NCBI GenBank assembly: GCA_049517675.1
Contig: JBEKRV010000009.1
Span: forward strand, 29,405-93,404
Length of the DNA: 64,000 nt
Direction: 5' to 3'
Origin: Bog-756 sp049517675
GTDB taxonomy: Bacteria > Actinomycetota > Acidimicrobiia > Acidimicrobiales > RAAP-2
A program made the translations under genes and the position numbers. A model generated the notes under the pieces. That model searched no databases. It was not told the origin of the DNA and saw only the letters and a program-made list of their open reading frames with translations. Below are positions 45,464-54,553 of the stretch, one piece after another. How positions within the stretch are numbered: position 1 is the stretch's first letter; every line of letters begins with the position of its first letter.

Positions 45464-45542
45464 CCGGTCGGTCCCCCGGCACCGCCCGTCGACCCCGCCC
45501 GTCCCCCGTATACCGACGGTGGCATGTGAAAGGAGCCCGCTG

Positions 45543-47099
45543 ATGGGCCGCAAGATCCTGTTCGTGACCACCGACCAGCAGCGCTACGACACCCTCGGGT
45601 GCAACGGAGGATCGCTCTCGCGCACCCCGGTCGTCGACGGCCTGGCGGCCGCCGGCGTCCGGTACGACAGGGCCCACCCCCAGTCGGTGGTGTGCATGCC
45701 GTCGCGCTCCACCATCCTGACCGGGCAGCACCCGAGCACCCACGGGGTGTGGATGAACGGTGTCCCCCTGCCCGGCGACGCACCCTCGGTGGTCGAGGTC
45801 CTGCGCCGCTCGGGCTACCGGACCGCACTGGTCGGCAAGGCCCACTTCGAGCCCTACTTCGATCCGTTCCTCCGGTTCGAGGAGAACGCGCTCTCGACCG
45901 AGGGGACCACGCCCCACGGCGGCTCGCGGCGGGGCTTCGAGCACCTGGAGACCGCCGCCCACGGTGCCGTCGGCCCGCTCCACTACACCCAGTGGCTGGC
46001 CAGGAACCATCCCGAGGCACTGGGCATGTACTGCCGGGCCATCGACGACTCCCTGCAGGTCAGCGCCGAGGTCGGCGGGGACACGGGTGCCCCGCAGGTC
46101 AAGGTCAACCCCATCGAGCGGGGGATCTACCACACCGACTGGGTGGCCGACCGGGTGATCGCCTGGCTCGACTCGATCGGCGCCGACGAGGACTGGTTCT
46201 GCTGGATGAGCTTCCCGGATCCCCACCACCCCTGGGACCCACCCCAGTCCGAAGTTGGCCGGGTCGACTGGCGCGAGGTGCCCCTGCCGGCCGGCTACCC
46301 CGAGGACCGGGCGACCCGCGAGGCCGTCGTCGACGGCAAGCCGCGTCACTGGCGGGCCTGGTACGACGGCACCCTGGTGTCCAACTACGAGGCACCGGCC
46401 GACTGGGTCCCGGCCACCCTCACGCCCGACCAGGTGCGGGAGGTCAACGCCCGCAACGCGGTCGAGGTCGAACTCATCGACGAGGCGCTCGGACGCGTGC
46501 TCGCCCGGGTGGCCGAGCGCGGGTGGGGCGACGACGTGGACGTCGTCTACACCACCGACCACGGCGAGCTGCAGGGCGACTACGGGCTGCTCTTCAAGGG
46601 TCCGTACCACGTGGACGCCCTCATGCGGCTCCCGCTGGTCTGGCGGCCCGCCCCGTCGTCGCGCCCCGAGGGCACGGCTGCGCCGTCGGTCGTGACCCAC
46701 CCGGTCGGCCTCGTCGACCTGGCGCCGACGTTCTGTGCCATCGCCGGCATCGAGCCCCCGGGGTGGATGCAGGGGAAGCCCCTCCCGGTCGACGACGTCG
46801 ACGCAGGGACCCGGGCCTTCGACAAGGTGCTGACCGAGTGGGACAGCGAGCTGTTCGGCACCGACGTGCACCTGCGCACCCTGATGCGGGACCGGTGGGT
46901 GGTCACCGCCTACCTCCCGGGCACCAGCCACGACGGGACCGAGGGCGAGCTCTACGACCTCGTCGACGACCCGCTGCAGCGGGCCAACCGGTGGGACGAC
47001 CCGGCGGTGCGACCGCTCCGGGACGACCTGGTCGCCGACCTGTGGGACTCCCAGCCCGAGGTGCGGTCCGAGCGGCTGGCCCTCGAGGCGCCGGTGTGA
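45543..47099 (+). CDS. Type I sulfatase (formylglycine-dependent)
   Basis: 518 residues. The modification motif VVCMPSRSTILTG puts the formylglycine precursor at Cys51 (Cys-X-Pro-X-Arg). Metal ligands appear in VTTDQQRYDTLGCNG and YTTDHGELQGDYGLLFKG, with Lys and His in LVGKAHFEPYF. The C-terminal part ends with the usual ELYDLVDDPLQRANRW. It hydrolyses a sulfate ester, substrate unknown. There is no signal peptide, so it acts in the cytoplasm. AAAGGAG lies seven bases before the ATG. No formylglycine-generating enzyme is beside it; the EgtB FGE-like domain at 27 kb is not one. Confidence 0.9.
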   Translation: MGRKILFVTTDQQRYDTLGCNGGSLSRTPVVDGLAAAGVRYDRAHPQSVVCMPSRSTILTGQHPSTHGVWMNGVPLPGDAPSVVEVLRRSGYRTALVGKAHFEPYFDPFLRFEENALSTEGTTPHGGSRRGFEHLETAAHGAVGPLHYTQWLARNHPEALGMYCRAIDDSLQVSAEVGGDTGAPQVKVNPIERGIYHTDWVADRVIAWLDSIGADEDWFCWMSFPDPHHPWDPPQSEVGRVDWREVPLPAGYPEDRATREAVVDGKPRHWRAWYDGTLVSNYEAPADWVPATLTPDQVREVNARNAVEVELIDEALGRVLARVAERGWGDDVDVVYTTDHGELQGDYGLLFKGPYHVDALMRLPLVWRPAPSSRPEGTAAPSVVTHPVGLVDLAPTFCAIAGIEPPGWMQGKPLPVDDVDAGTRAFDKVLTEWDSELFGTDVHLRTLMRDRWVVTAYLPGTSHDGTEGELYDLVDDPLQRANRWDDPAVRPLRDDLVADLWDSQPEVRSERLALEAPV

Positions 47100-48376
47100 G
47101 TCCGGACCCCGGCCTCGCCCCCTACTGGCCGGGACCCTGGCCGGCAGAGGACGGCGGTCCTAGGCGGCTGCAGGCCCCCGGGCCCGGGGCGGCCCCGCCC
47201 GCCGTCGTCGCCGGCACCCCGATGACCGTGACGTCGCGGACCGACCCCGTGATCACCATGGCCGTCACCCGCGACCCGGGCGAGGTGTACCTGCTGCGCC
47301 ACACGACGGGCGAGGACGCCGTGGCGTTCGTGGAGCGGATCGACCCCACGGGACTCGAGCCACTGGCCCGGTCGGGCGACCTGTCCGGCGGCGCCATGTG
47401 GCCGGGCAGCATCGCCGCCCACGGCAACGGCTCGCTCCACGTCGTCTTCGGAAACCACGCCCACCGGCTCGGGCCCGACCTCGACGTCCTGGCCACCACC
47501 GAGCTCCCCCGCGACCGCCCCTACAACGGCTTCGTCGTGCTCCCCGACGGCACCCTGGTGACCAAGGACTTCGCCGGGTCCCGTCCGACGGTGCCGGTCC
47601 CGCCCGACGAGCGCCGTCCGTGCGAGCTCGTGGCCCTCCACCCCGACACGCTGGAGGTCCTCGACACCTGCACGCTGGTCGAGCCGTCGATCGCCCGGAT
47701 CTCGGCCCTCGGCGACGACGTGTACGTCGTCGGGGACACCAGCCTCCTGCGGGTGTCCTGGCGGGGCGGCAGGCTGGTGCCGGACCCGGGGTTCCGGGCC
47801 GCCTACCGGACCGTCGAGGGGCAGACCTACGGGTGGGACTGCGTGCTCGCGCTCGGCGCCGCGTGGTTCCTCGACGACGGCGACGGCACGACCGGATTCG
47901 ACGGGTCGTTCGAGGACAGGGGGATCTCGAGCGCCCCGCTCCACCTGGTCCGGGTCGACCTGGCCTCGGGGGCGGTCACCCTGACCGAGATCTGCGGGCT
48001 CCCCGGCGGCCTCATCGCCAACCCACCCCTGATCGACCCCGACCGGGCCATCGCCGTCGGCTACGACAGCGGCAACGGGGTGATGGCTGCATTCGACATC
48101 GGCGCCGACGGCACCCTCCGCCGCCGATGGGAGCGGCGCCAGAACCACGCCGCCCACCTGGTCCTCCTGCCCCGGTCGGGTGTCCTGGTCACCGGCGACC
48201 ACGACCGGGGGCGCTTCCTCGAGCAGGTGGTCGCCGTCGAGGTCACGACGGGCGAGGAGCTGGCCCGGGCCGACACCGGCGGCCCCCTGCAGTCGACGGT
48301 GTTCCCGGCACTCGGGCACGACGGCAGCGTCTACTGGTGCTCGATGTCCACGGTCAGCCGGGTCCGCTTCGGGTAG
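47096..48376 (+). CDS. Beta-propeller-like protein of unknown function
   Basis: 426 residues with a GTG start overlapping the sulfatase stop (GTGA). After a Pro-rich head it shows spaced blade-like strands: VYLLRHTTGEDAVAFVERID, GNGSLHVVFGNHAHRLGPDL, YNGFVVLPDGTLVTKDF, DDVYVVGDTSLLRVSWRG, GVMAAFDIGADGTLRRRW and YWCSMSTVSRVRFG. This suggests an SMP-30/YncE-like propeller without a recognisable catalytic site. No signal peptide is seen. It is last in the operon and faces coaX. I cannot name a family. Confidence 0.72.
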   Translation: MSPDPGLAPYWPGPWPAEDGGPRRLQAPGPGAAPPAVVAGTPMTVTSRTDPVITMAVTRDPGEVYLLRHTTGEDAVAFVERIDPTGLEPLARSGDLSGGAMWPGSIAAHGNGSLHVVFGNHAHRLGPDLDVLATTELPRDRPYNGFVVLPDGTLVTKDFAGSRPTVPVPPDERRPCELVALHPDTLEVLDTCTLVEPSIARISALGDDVYVVGDTSLLRVSWRGGRLVPDPGFRAAYRTVEGQTYGWDCVLALGAAWFLDDGDGTTGFDGSFEDRGISSAPLHLVRVDLASGAVTLTEICGLPGGLIANPPLIDPDRAIAVGYDSGNGVMAAFDIGADGTLRRRWERRQNHAAHLVLLPRSGVLVTGDHDRGRFLEQVVAVEVTTGEELARADTGGPLQSTVFPALGHDGSVYWCSMSTVSRVRFG

Positions 48377-48408
48377 GGACCGGTGGACCGAGATGGCTCG
48401 TCCCGGCC

Positions 48409-49233
48409 CTACGGCGTCCCCACGTTGCGTTCGAAGATGATCCGCAGGCCGTGCAGGGTCAGCCACGGCTCGACGTACTCGATCTCGTCGGAATACGGCG
48501 AGATCAGCTCCGACAGGCCGCCCGTGGCCACCACGGTGGACTCGCCCAGCACCGCGACGAACCGTCGGCACAGACCGTCGACCTGCCCGGCGAACCCGTA
48601 GAGGGCGCCGGACTGGATCGACTCGACGGTCGACTTGCCGATGACGCTCCGGGGCTCGACCAGCTCCACCCGGCGCAGCGCTGCGGCGTGGGCGAACAGG
48701 GCGTCGAGGCTGATGGCCACTCCCGGGGTGATCGCCCCTCCCAGGTACTCCCCGGCCCCCGAGATGGCGTCGAACGTGGTCGCCGTCCCGAGGTCGACCA
48801 CGACGCACGGCCCGCCGAACAGGTCGTAGGCACCGACGGCGTTGGCGATCCTGTCGGCGCCCACCTCCTTCGGGTTGTCATAGAGGATGGGCATCCCGCT
48901 CTTGACCCCCGGCTCGAGGACGACGGCGGGGACGTCGAACCACCGGCTCGCCATCTGGCGGAGGTTGGCGGTCACCAGCGGGACCGACGAGGTCACGGCG
49001 ATCCCGGTCACGGTGTCGTCGATGTCGAGCCCGTTCAGGTCGAGCAGCTGCGTCAGCAGCAACGCGTGCTCGTCGGCCGTGCGCACGTCGACCGTCGACA
49101 GCCGCCAGTGGTGGGCCAGGCCCGCCGGTTCGGTCCCGTCGCGGGGCACCGACTCGTCGATCGGGGCCGCGGGATCATCGGCGAACAGACCGACCACGGT
49201 ATCGGTGTTCCCCACGTCGATGGCAAGCAGCAT
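48409..49233 (-). CDS. coaX: Type III pantothenate kinase
   Basis: A 274-residue ASKHA-fold kinase, the first step from pantothenate to CoA. The phosphate loop is MLLAIDVGNTDTVVGLFADD; GADRIANAVGAYDL, VVVDLGTATTFDAISGAGEY and LGGAITPGVAISLDALFAHA are the family blocks. Type III enzymes are not feedback-inhibited by CoA. It ends the leftward folate-pantothenate-NAD run, 46 bases after nadC. Confidence 0.95.
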   Translation of the reverse strand: MLLAIDVGNTDTVVGLFADDPAAPIDESVPRDGTEPAGLAHHWRLSTVDVRTADEHALLLTQLLDLNGLDIDDTVTGIAVTSSVPLVTANLRQMASRWFDVPAVVLEPGVKSGMPILYDNPKEVGADRIANAVGAYDLFGGPCVVVDLGTATTFDAISGAGEYLGGAITPGVAISLDALFAHAAALRRVELVEPRSVIGKSTVESIQSGALYGFAGQVDGLCRRFVAVLGESTVVATGGLSELISPYSDEIEYVEPWLTLHGLRIIFERNVGTP

Positions 49234-49279
49234 CGCATTCCTCTCCTGGCAGGTACGGCGGATGTCGGTGGGGAGGGGT

Positions 49280-50161
49280 TCAACCCCGCAGATCGAGCCC
49301 CAGGTCGAGCGCGGGGGCGGAGTGGGTCAGGGCACCGACCGACAGGACGTCGGCGCCGGCGGCGGCCAGCAGCGGCGCGGACCGCAGCGTCACACCGCCC
49401 GACACCTCGATCAGGGCGTCCGAGCCGGCGCCGCGCACCAGGGCCACGCACTCCGCCACCTGGTCGGGGGTCATGTTGTCGAGCATCACGACGGTGGCCC
49501 GGGCGGCGACCGCCTCGCGCACCTGGTCGGGTCGGTCGCACTCCACCTCGACCATGCGACCGGGCCACTGGCGCCGGGCCCGCTCGACCACCTCGGCGAT
49601 CGCGACCCCTTCCAGGTGGTTGTCCTTGACCAGGACCGCCTCCGACAGGTTGCCACGGTGGTTGCATCCGCCTCCGGCCCGGACGGCGGCCTTTTCGAGG
49701 GCCCGGAGCCCCGGGGTCGTCTTGCGGGTGTCGAGGACCCGGGTCGCCGGGTTGGCCGCGTGGACGGCGTCCACGTAGGCGCGGGTCAACGTGGCCACAC
49801 CCGACAGGTGGCCGAGGAAGTTGAGGGCGGTCCGTTCCGCGGTCAGGAGCGAACGCAACGAGCCCTCCACGGTGGCCACCACCTGGCCGGGGACGACGGC
49901 CGAGCCGTCGGGGAGGTGCCAGGAGACCGCCAGGTCGGGGTCGATCTGGGTGAACGCCTCCACCGCACACGACCGTCCGGCCACCACCCCGGCCCCCCGG
50001 CTCACCACCTCGACGGTGGCCCGGCGCGAGGCCGGCACCAGTCCGGCGGTCAGGTCCCCGAGGGGGAGGACGTCCTCGGCGATCGCCCGCGTCACCGCCT
50101 CGACCACCGCGACCCGGGGCGGATCGAGCACCGGCTCCCAGCCGGTGTCGGGGACGGTCAC
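49280..50161 (-). CDS. nadC: Nicotinate-nucleotide pyrophosphorylase (quinolinate phosphoribosyltransferase)
   Basis: A 293-residue enzyme turning quinolinate and PRPP into nicotinate mononucleotide. Landmarks are AEDVLPLGDLTAGLVP, LTAERTALNFLGHLSGVATL, VLDTRKTTPGLRALEKAAVR, GGCNHRGNLSEAVLVKDNHL, VVMLDNMTPDQV and IEVSGGVTLRSAPLLAAAGA. GTG at 50161 overlaps the nadB stop (GTGA). Confidence 0.96.
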   Translation of the reverse strand: MTVPDTGWEPVLDPPRVAVVEAVTRAIAEDVLPLGDLTAGLVPASRRATVEVVSRGAGVVAGRSCAVEAFTQIDPDLAVSWHLPDGSAVVPGQVVATVEGSLRSLLTAERTALNFLGHLSGVATLTRAYVDAVHAANPATRVLDTRKTTPGLRALEKAAVRAGGGCNHRGNLSEAVLVKDNHLEGVAIAEVVERARRQWPGRMVEVECDRPDQVREAVAARATVVMLDNMTPDQVAECVALVRGAGSDALIEVSGGVTLRSAPLLAAAGADVLSVGALTHSAPALDLGLDLRG

Positions 50162-51879
50162 GGCGACGTGCCGGCGGGAGCGCGACCGGACGGCTCCGCC
50201 GGCGTCCGCACGACGACGGGTCGACCGTCGGGACCGATGTCGCCGTGGACGATGCGGCACCGCCAGGCGTCCGACGGCTCGGGATAGTCGCTGCGGGCGT
50301 GCGCACCCCGGGTCTCCTCCCGCAACGTGGCCGACCCGAGCACACAGCGCGCCGCCGTGACCAGGTTGGCCAGCTCGCCGTGGGCCCGGTCCCGGGGTCC
50401 CGCCGTACCCATGGCGTCCTCCACCTCCGCCACCGTCCGCCCCGCACGCGCCAGCGACTCGGCACTCCGGACGACCCCGGCCCCGTCGGTCATGGCCCGC
50501 TGCAGCCGGTCCCGGGTCTTCGCCACGTCCGGCCAGGGCGCCACCGTGTCGTCGGTCGTGGCCGCGGTGGCAGTGGTCGGCCGGGCCGTCCCGGCACCGT
50601 CCACCGGTTCCGTGCGGCCGTCGAGGATCGGCGCCATGACCCCGGTCGCGGTGGGCCCGTCCGCCCCGCCGAGGATCGCCTCGGCCAGGCGGGCGCCGAA
50701 GACCATGCCCTCCAGCAACGAGTTGGAGGCGAGCCGGTTGGCCCCGTGGACTCCCGCACATGCCGCTTCGCCGGCCGCCCACAACCCGGGAAGCGCGGTC
50801 GCCCCCCACAGGTCGGTGAGCACGCCCCCGGACAGGTAGTGGGCGGCCGGGGCGATGGGCAGCCAGTCGACCGACGGGTCGAGACCGATCGCGGCCAACG
50901 AGGCGCTGATCGTCGGGAACCGCGAGTCGAACGAGTCCAGGGCGGTCGCGTCGAGCCACAGGCTGTCGACACCCTGGAGCCGCATGCGCTCGGCCATCGC
51001 CCGACTGACCACGTCCCGGGGCGCCAGCTCGTCGACGAACCGGTTCCCGTTCGCGTCGCGCAGGAGGGCGCCGTGTCCGCGCAACGCCTCGGACAGCAGG
51101 GGACGGGGCATGGCCGGGTGGTGGAGCGCGGTCGGGTGGAACTGCATGAACTCGACGTCGGCGACCGGGACGCCGGCCCGCAACGCCATGGCCAGACCGT
51201 CGGCCGTGGCCTCGGCCGGGTTGGTGGTGACCGAGAAGAGCTGGCCGGCGCCACCGGTGGCGAGCACGGTGTGGACGGCCCGCACCTCGATGAGCCGACC
51301 GTCGGAGCTGAGGGCCACGACGCCTCGGCACCGCCCGCCCTCCACCAGCAGGTCGAGGGCGAACCACTCCTCCATCACGGCGGCGGCCGAGGCCCTCGTG
51401 GCGTCCACCAGCGCCCGCTCCACCTCGGCCCCGGTCGCCGCCCCGCCCGCGTGCACCACCCGGGCGGTCGAGTGGCCCCCCTCGCGGGCCAGGGCGAGCC
51501 CCCCGCCCGGTTGGCGGTCGAAGACCGCCCCCATGGCGATGAGCTCGTGGACCCGGGTCGGACCCTCGTCGACCAGGACCCGGACGGCGTCGACGTCACA
51601 CAGGCCCGCCCCGGCGGCCAGCGTGTCCGCCAAGTGGAGGTCGGTCGAGTCCTCGTCACCCCCGAGCACGGCGGCGACTCCCCCCTGTGCCCAGCGGGTC
51701 GCCGACTGGGACAGCTCGGCCTTGGTGAGCACCCCGACCCGGAGGCCGTCTCCGTCCCCGGCACCGCCACCCTTCGGGGTCATCGGCGCAGCCAGGCGGA
51801 CGGCGGCCGACAGTCCGGCCACCCCGCTGCCCAGTACCAGGACGTCGAGGGGCTCCGGACCCGCCGCCGGCCCGCTCAC
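50158..51879 (-). CDS. nadB: L-aspartate oxidase
   Basis: A 573-residue FAD enzyme giving iminoaspartate for quinolinate synthesis. The FAD site is DVLVLGSGVAGLSAAVRL; SATRWAQGGVAAVLGG, REGGHSTARVVHAGG, FHPTALHHPAMPRPLLSEAL, GVHGANRLASNSLLEGMVFG and the C-terminal helical domain are family features. A Thr/Ala/Pro-rich insertion (about residues 405-435) lengthens it slightly. GTG at 51879 overlaps the panC stop. Quinolinate synthase nadA is not in the window, which is unusual because nadA commonly sits beside nadB. Confidence 0.95.
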   Translation of the reverse strand: MSGPAAGPEPLDVLVLGSGVAGLSAAVRLAAPMTPKGGGAGDGDGLRVGVLTKAELSQSATRWAQGGVAAVLGGDEDSTDLHLADTLAAGAGLCDVDAVRVLVDEGPTRVHELIAMGAVFDRQPGGGLALAREGGHSTARVVHAGGAATGAEVERALVDATRASAAAVMEEWFALDLLVEGGRCRGVVALSSDGRLIEVRAVHTVLATGGAGQLFSVTTNPAEATADGLAMALRAGVPVADVEFMQFHPTALHHPAMPRPLLSEALRGHGALLRDANGNRFVDELAPRDVVSRAMAERMRLQGVDSLWLDATALDSFDSRFPTISASLAAIGLDPSVDWLPIAPAAHYLSGGVLTDLWGATALPGLWAAGEAACAGVHGANRLASNSLLEGMVFGARLAEAILGGADGPTATGVMAPILDGRTEPVDGAGTARPTTATAATTDDTVAPWPDVAKTRDRLQRAMTDGAGVVRSAESLARAGRTVAEVEDAMGTAGPRDRAHGELANLVTAARCVLGSATLREETRGAHARSDYPEPSDAWRCRIVHGDIGPDGRPVVVRTPAEPSGRAPAGTSP

Positions 51880-52790
51880 AGTGTCCGGAGCGGGTCGAGG
51901 TTGTCGATCAGGCGGACCGGTCCGACCGCGGCTGCGATGAGCAGCCGGAGCGGTCGGCCGGGTGCCGCGGCGTCCGCCGGTTCGAGGTCGTCGGCGCCGA
52001 CGAGGACCGCGTAGTCCAGGGTGACCAGGGGCTGGTCCCGCACCACCTCGGCCATGGCCGCCTCGACCCCGGTCCGGTCGCTCCCGCCGGCCAGCGCCGC
52101 CGCACCGGCGGCCAGCGCCCGCGACAGGCACACCGCGGCCCGGCGCTCCTCGGCCGAGAGCCGGACGTTCCGGCTCGACATGGCCAGGCCGTCCGGCTCG
52201 CGCACCGTGGCGCAGCCGACCACCTCGACCGGCAGCGACAGGTCCCCGGTGACCCGGCGGACGATGGCCAGCTGCTGGAAGTCCTTCTCGCCGAAGTAGG
52301 TCCGGCATCGCCCCGAGACGGACAGGAGCTTGACCACCACGGTCGCCACCCCGTCGAAGTGGCCGGGACGGGACGGGCCCTCCCACCGGTCGCCGAGCCC
52401 ACGGACCGTCACCGTGGTGGCCGGGGCGGTGGGCCATCCCGGGTACATCTCGGGGATCGAGGGGGCGAAGACCAGCGAGGCACCGGCGCCCGCCGCCACC
52501 TCGACGTCCGTCGCGAGCGTGCGCGGGTAGCCGACCAGGTCGCCGGCCTCGGCGAACTGGGTCGGGTTCACGAACACCGAGACGGCCACCACGTCGCACT
52601 CGGCGGCGGCCCTCCGGATCAACGACGCGTGCCCCTCGTGCAGGGCGCCCATGGTCAGCACGACCCCCACCGTCCGCCCGGCGGAGCGGGCGGCGTCGAG
52701 GAGCGCCGAGTACCCGGCCAGGGTCTCCACCACGGTCACCCCGGCGGTGCCCGTCGTCGCCGCCGCCCCGGTGGCGATGGCGGTGGTCAC
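51876..52790 (-). CDS. panC: Pantothenate synthetase (pantoate-beta-alanine ligase)
   Basis: A 304-residue ATP-dependent ligase. VVLTMGALHEGHASLIRRAA holds the HIGH-like motif; SVFVNPTQFAEAGDLVGYPR, VATVVVKLLSVSGRCRTYFG, EKDFQQLAIVRR and GLAMSSRNVRLSAEER (KMSKS-like) are all present. A 17-residue Ala/Thr-rich head precedes the domain. GTG at 52790 overlaps the upstream stop. panD, often next to panC in actinobacteria, is missing here. Confidence 0.96.
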   Translation of the reverse strand: MTTAIATGAAATTGTAGVTVVETLAGYSALLDAARSAGRTVGVVLTMGALHEGHASLIRRAAAECDVVAVSVFVNPTQFAEAGDLVGYPRTLATDVEVAAGAGASLVFAPSIPEMYPGWPTAPATTVTVRGLGDRWEGPSRPGHFDGVATVVVKLLSVSGRCRTYFGEKDFQQLAIVRRVTGDLSLPVEVVGCATVREPDGLAMSSRNVRLSAEERRAAVCLSRALAAGAAALAGGSDRTGVEAAMAEVVRDQPLVTLDYAVLVGADDLEPADAAAPGRPLRLLIAAAVGPVRLIDNLDPLRTL

Positions 52791-53605
52791 GCCACCTGCT
52801 CGGCCCCGGACACGCCGGTCACGGGAACGGGCGACGGACCGCGGTCCCCGTCCACCGCCGGATCGAGGTCCTCGGCCGTGTCCAGGGAGAGCCTTCTGGC
52901 CAGCGCGACCATCGCGTCGTAGCCGGCGAGCTCGGTGCGGTGGGCCGGCATGGCGGCGATGGCCGTGCGGTGCCGCTCGACCGTCTCCCAGTCGCCCCGT
53001 GCGGCCGGCCCGGTGAGGGCCCGACGGGGCCCGAGGGCGAGGGCGTCCTCGCTGGCGGCGCGCATCAGGCCGGCGAAGGCCCCGAGCGGGAGACCGGCGG
53101 TGGCGGCGACGCGCTCCACCTGTCCCATGAGCGCCACCAGGTGGTTGGCGGCGATCACGGCGGCAGCGTGGTAGGCCGCACGGTCACGGTCGTCGACCTC
53201 GACCACGCTGCCCCCGAGCGCCTCGGCCATCGTGCGGGCGACCCCGTCGCCGGCGACGGCGAAGGTGATGCCCGACCGCAGCCGCTCGGCGCCGATGGCC
53301 GGCGTGGGCAGGGGGACCAGGGGGTGGAGCGAGCCCCGCCGGGCGTGCCCGGCCAGGACGTCCAGCCCGAGGGAGCCCGACAGGTGCACCACCGCGGTCG
53401 ACTCGACCGGACGGACCTCGGCGGCGATGTCGGCCACCACGTCGTCCGGGGTGGCGATGACCAGGATGTCGACCCCGTAGGCGGCGTCGACCGGCGACCG
53501 GTCGCGCCCCCAGGCACCCGACGATCGATAGCCCCCGACAGCATCGAGGGCTGCCATCAACGACCGGCCGGCACGGCCCGGTCCGAGTACACGGAATGTG
53601 GTCAC
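52787..53605 (-). CDS. Rossmann-like DUF2520 oxidoreductase
   Basis: A 272-residue NAD(P)-binding protein: FRVLGPGRAGRSLMAALDAV (dinucleotide loop), DILVIATPDDVVADIAAEV, VVHLSGSLGLDVLAGHARRG, SLHPLVPLPTP, then the helical DUF2520 domain AAYHAAAVIAANHLVALMGQ. It regularly precedes panC in actinobacteria and is a candidate alternative ketopantoate reductase, which is an inference from position. GTG at 53605 has AAAGAGG upstream and is preferred to a frame starting at 53650. Confidence 0.85.
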   Translation of the reverse strand: MTTFRVLGPGRAGRSLMAALDAVGGYRSSGAWGRDRSPVDAAYGVDILVIATPDDVVADIAAEVRPVESTAVVHLSGSLGLDVLAGHARRGSLHPLVPLPTPAIGAERLRSGITFAVAGDGVARTMAEALGGSVVEVDDRDRAAYHAAAVIAANHLVALMGQVERVAATAGLPLGAFAGLMRAASEDALALGPRRALTGPAARGDWETVERHRTAIAAMPAHRTELAGYDAMVALARRLSLDTAEDLDPAVDGDRGPSPVPVTGVSGAEQVA

Positions 53606-53672
53606 GAGACCTCTTTCTACGTTCCAGCCCCCGAAGGGTGCCGTTCGCATCAGGAAATCCAGGAACTGCTCC

Positions 53673-54173
53673 CTAGACCATACCCACGACCCGCACCTCG
53701 CCGCCAGCGGCCCCGAGATCCTCGGCCGAGACGAGGTCGGGGGCCAACTCGGCCAGAGGGGCCAGCACGAAGAGGCGCTCCCGCCACCGCGGGTGGGGGA
53801 CGGTCAGGTCGGCCTGGTCGACCCGGACCCCGTCGATCCACACGATGTCGACGTCCAGCGTGCGGGGACCCCACCGTACGGTGCGCACCCGACCTGCCGC
53901 GGCCTCGAGGCGATGGCACCGTCGGAGCAGTTGGTAGGGATCGACCGACGGGGACACGGCCAGCTCGACCACCAGATTGAGGAAGGCTCCCTGGTCGTCG
54001 GGCCCCCCCACCGGCTCCGTCTCGTAGACCCTCGAGACGGCCGTCACCGGCGGATCGCTCCCGGCCCGCAGCTGGTCGACCGCCCGTCGCAGATGGGCTT
54101 CCCGGTCCCCCAGGTTCGAGCCGAGGGAGAGGAACGCCCGCACCGTCGGGACCTCGGCCGACGGGGCCGTCAC
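53673..54173 (-). CDS. folK: 2-amino-4-hydroxy-6-hydroxymethyldihydropteridine pyrophosphokinase
   Basis: A 166-residue HPPK that pyrophosphorylates the pterin alcohol for FolP. RAFLSLGSNLGDREAHLRRA, SRVYETEPVGGPDDQGAFLN, RWGPRTLDVDIVWIDG (the HPPK signature) and VPHPRWRERLFVLAPLAEL are all in place. GTG at 54173 overlaps the folB stop (GTGA); a second GTG ten codons later is possible. Confidence 0.95.
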   Translation of the reverse strand: MTAPSAEVPTVRAFLSLGSNLGDREAHLRRAVDQLRAGSDPPVTAVSRVYETEPVGGPDDQGAFLNLVVELAVSPSVDPYQLLRRCHRLEAAAGRVRTVRWGPRTLDVDIVWIDGVRVDQADLTVPHPRWRERLFVLAPLAELAPDLVSAEDLGAAGGEVRVVGMV

Positions 54174-54553
54174 CGGTGGCGGACCACCCGCACGCCGACG
54201 GTCTCGATGTCCACCGCCAACGGCGGCCTCAGCTTGCGGACGGTGACCGTGGCGGCGACGATCCGATGGTCGACGTCGATGACGGCGTCGGCCACGTGCC
54301 AGGCCAGGGCCTCGAGCAACGCGAACGAGCGGGGGCCCGACACGGTGGTGGTGACGACGTCGGCCACCACCCCGTAGTCGACGGTGTCGGCGAGGGAGTC
54401 CGACACGCCGGCCGGCCGGAGGTCCACGGCCAGATCGAGGTCGACCTCGAACGGCTGGGCACGCTCCTGCTCCTCGGCCAGCACACCGTGGGTCCCCACG
54501 CACCGGAGCCCGCGCAACTCGATCCGGTCGTCGGGGACGACGGCGCCGGACAT
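54170..54553 (-). CDS. folB: Dihydroneopterin aldolase
   Basis: A 127-residue tunnel-fold enzyme. DRIELRGLRCVGTHGVLAEE, QPFEVDLDLAVDLRPAGVSD, DTVDYGVVADVVTTTV and LLEALAWHVADAVI match FolB, including the catalytic Glu in VLAEEQ and the Tyr in VDYG. It starts on the last base of the upstream stop (TGATG). Confidence 0.95.
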   Translation of the reverse strand: MSGAVVPDDRIELRGLRCVGTHGVLAEEQERAQPFEVDLDLAVDLRPAGVSDSLADTVDYGVVADVVTTTVSGPRSFALLEALAWHVADAVIDVDHRIVAATVTVRKLRPPLAVDIETVGVRVVRHR

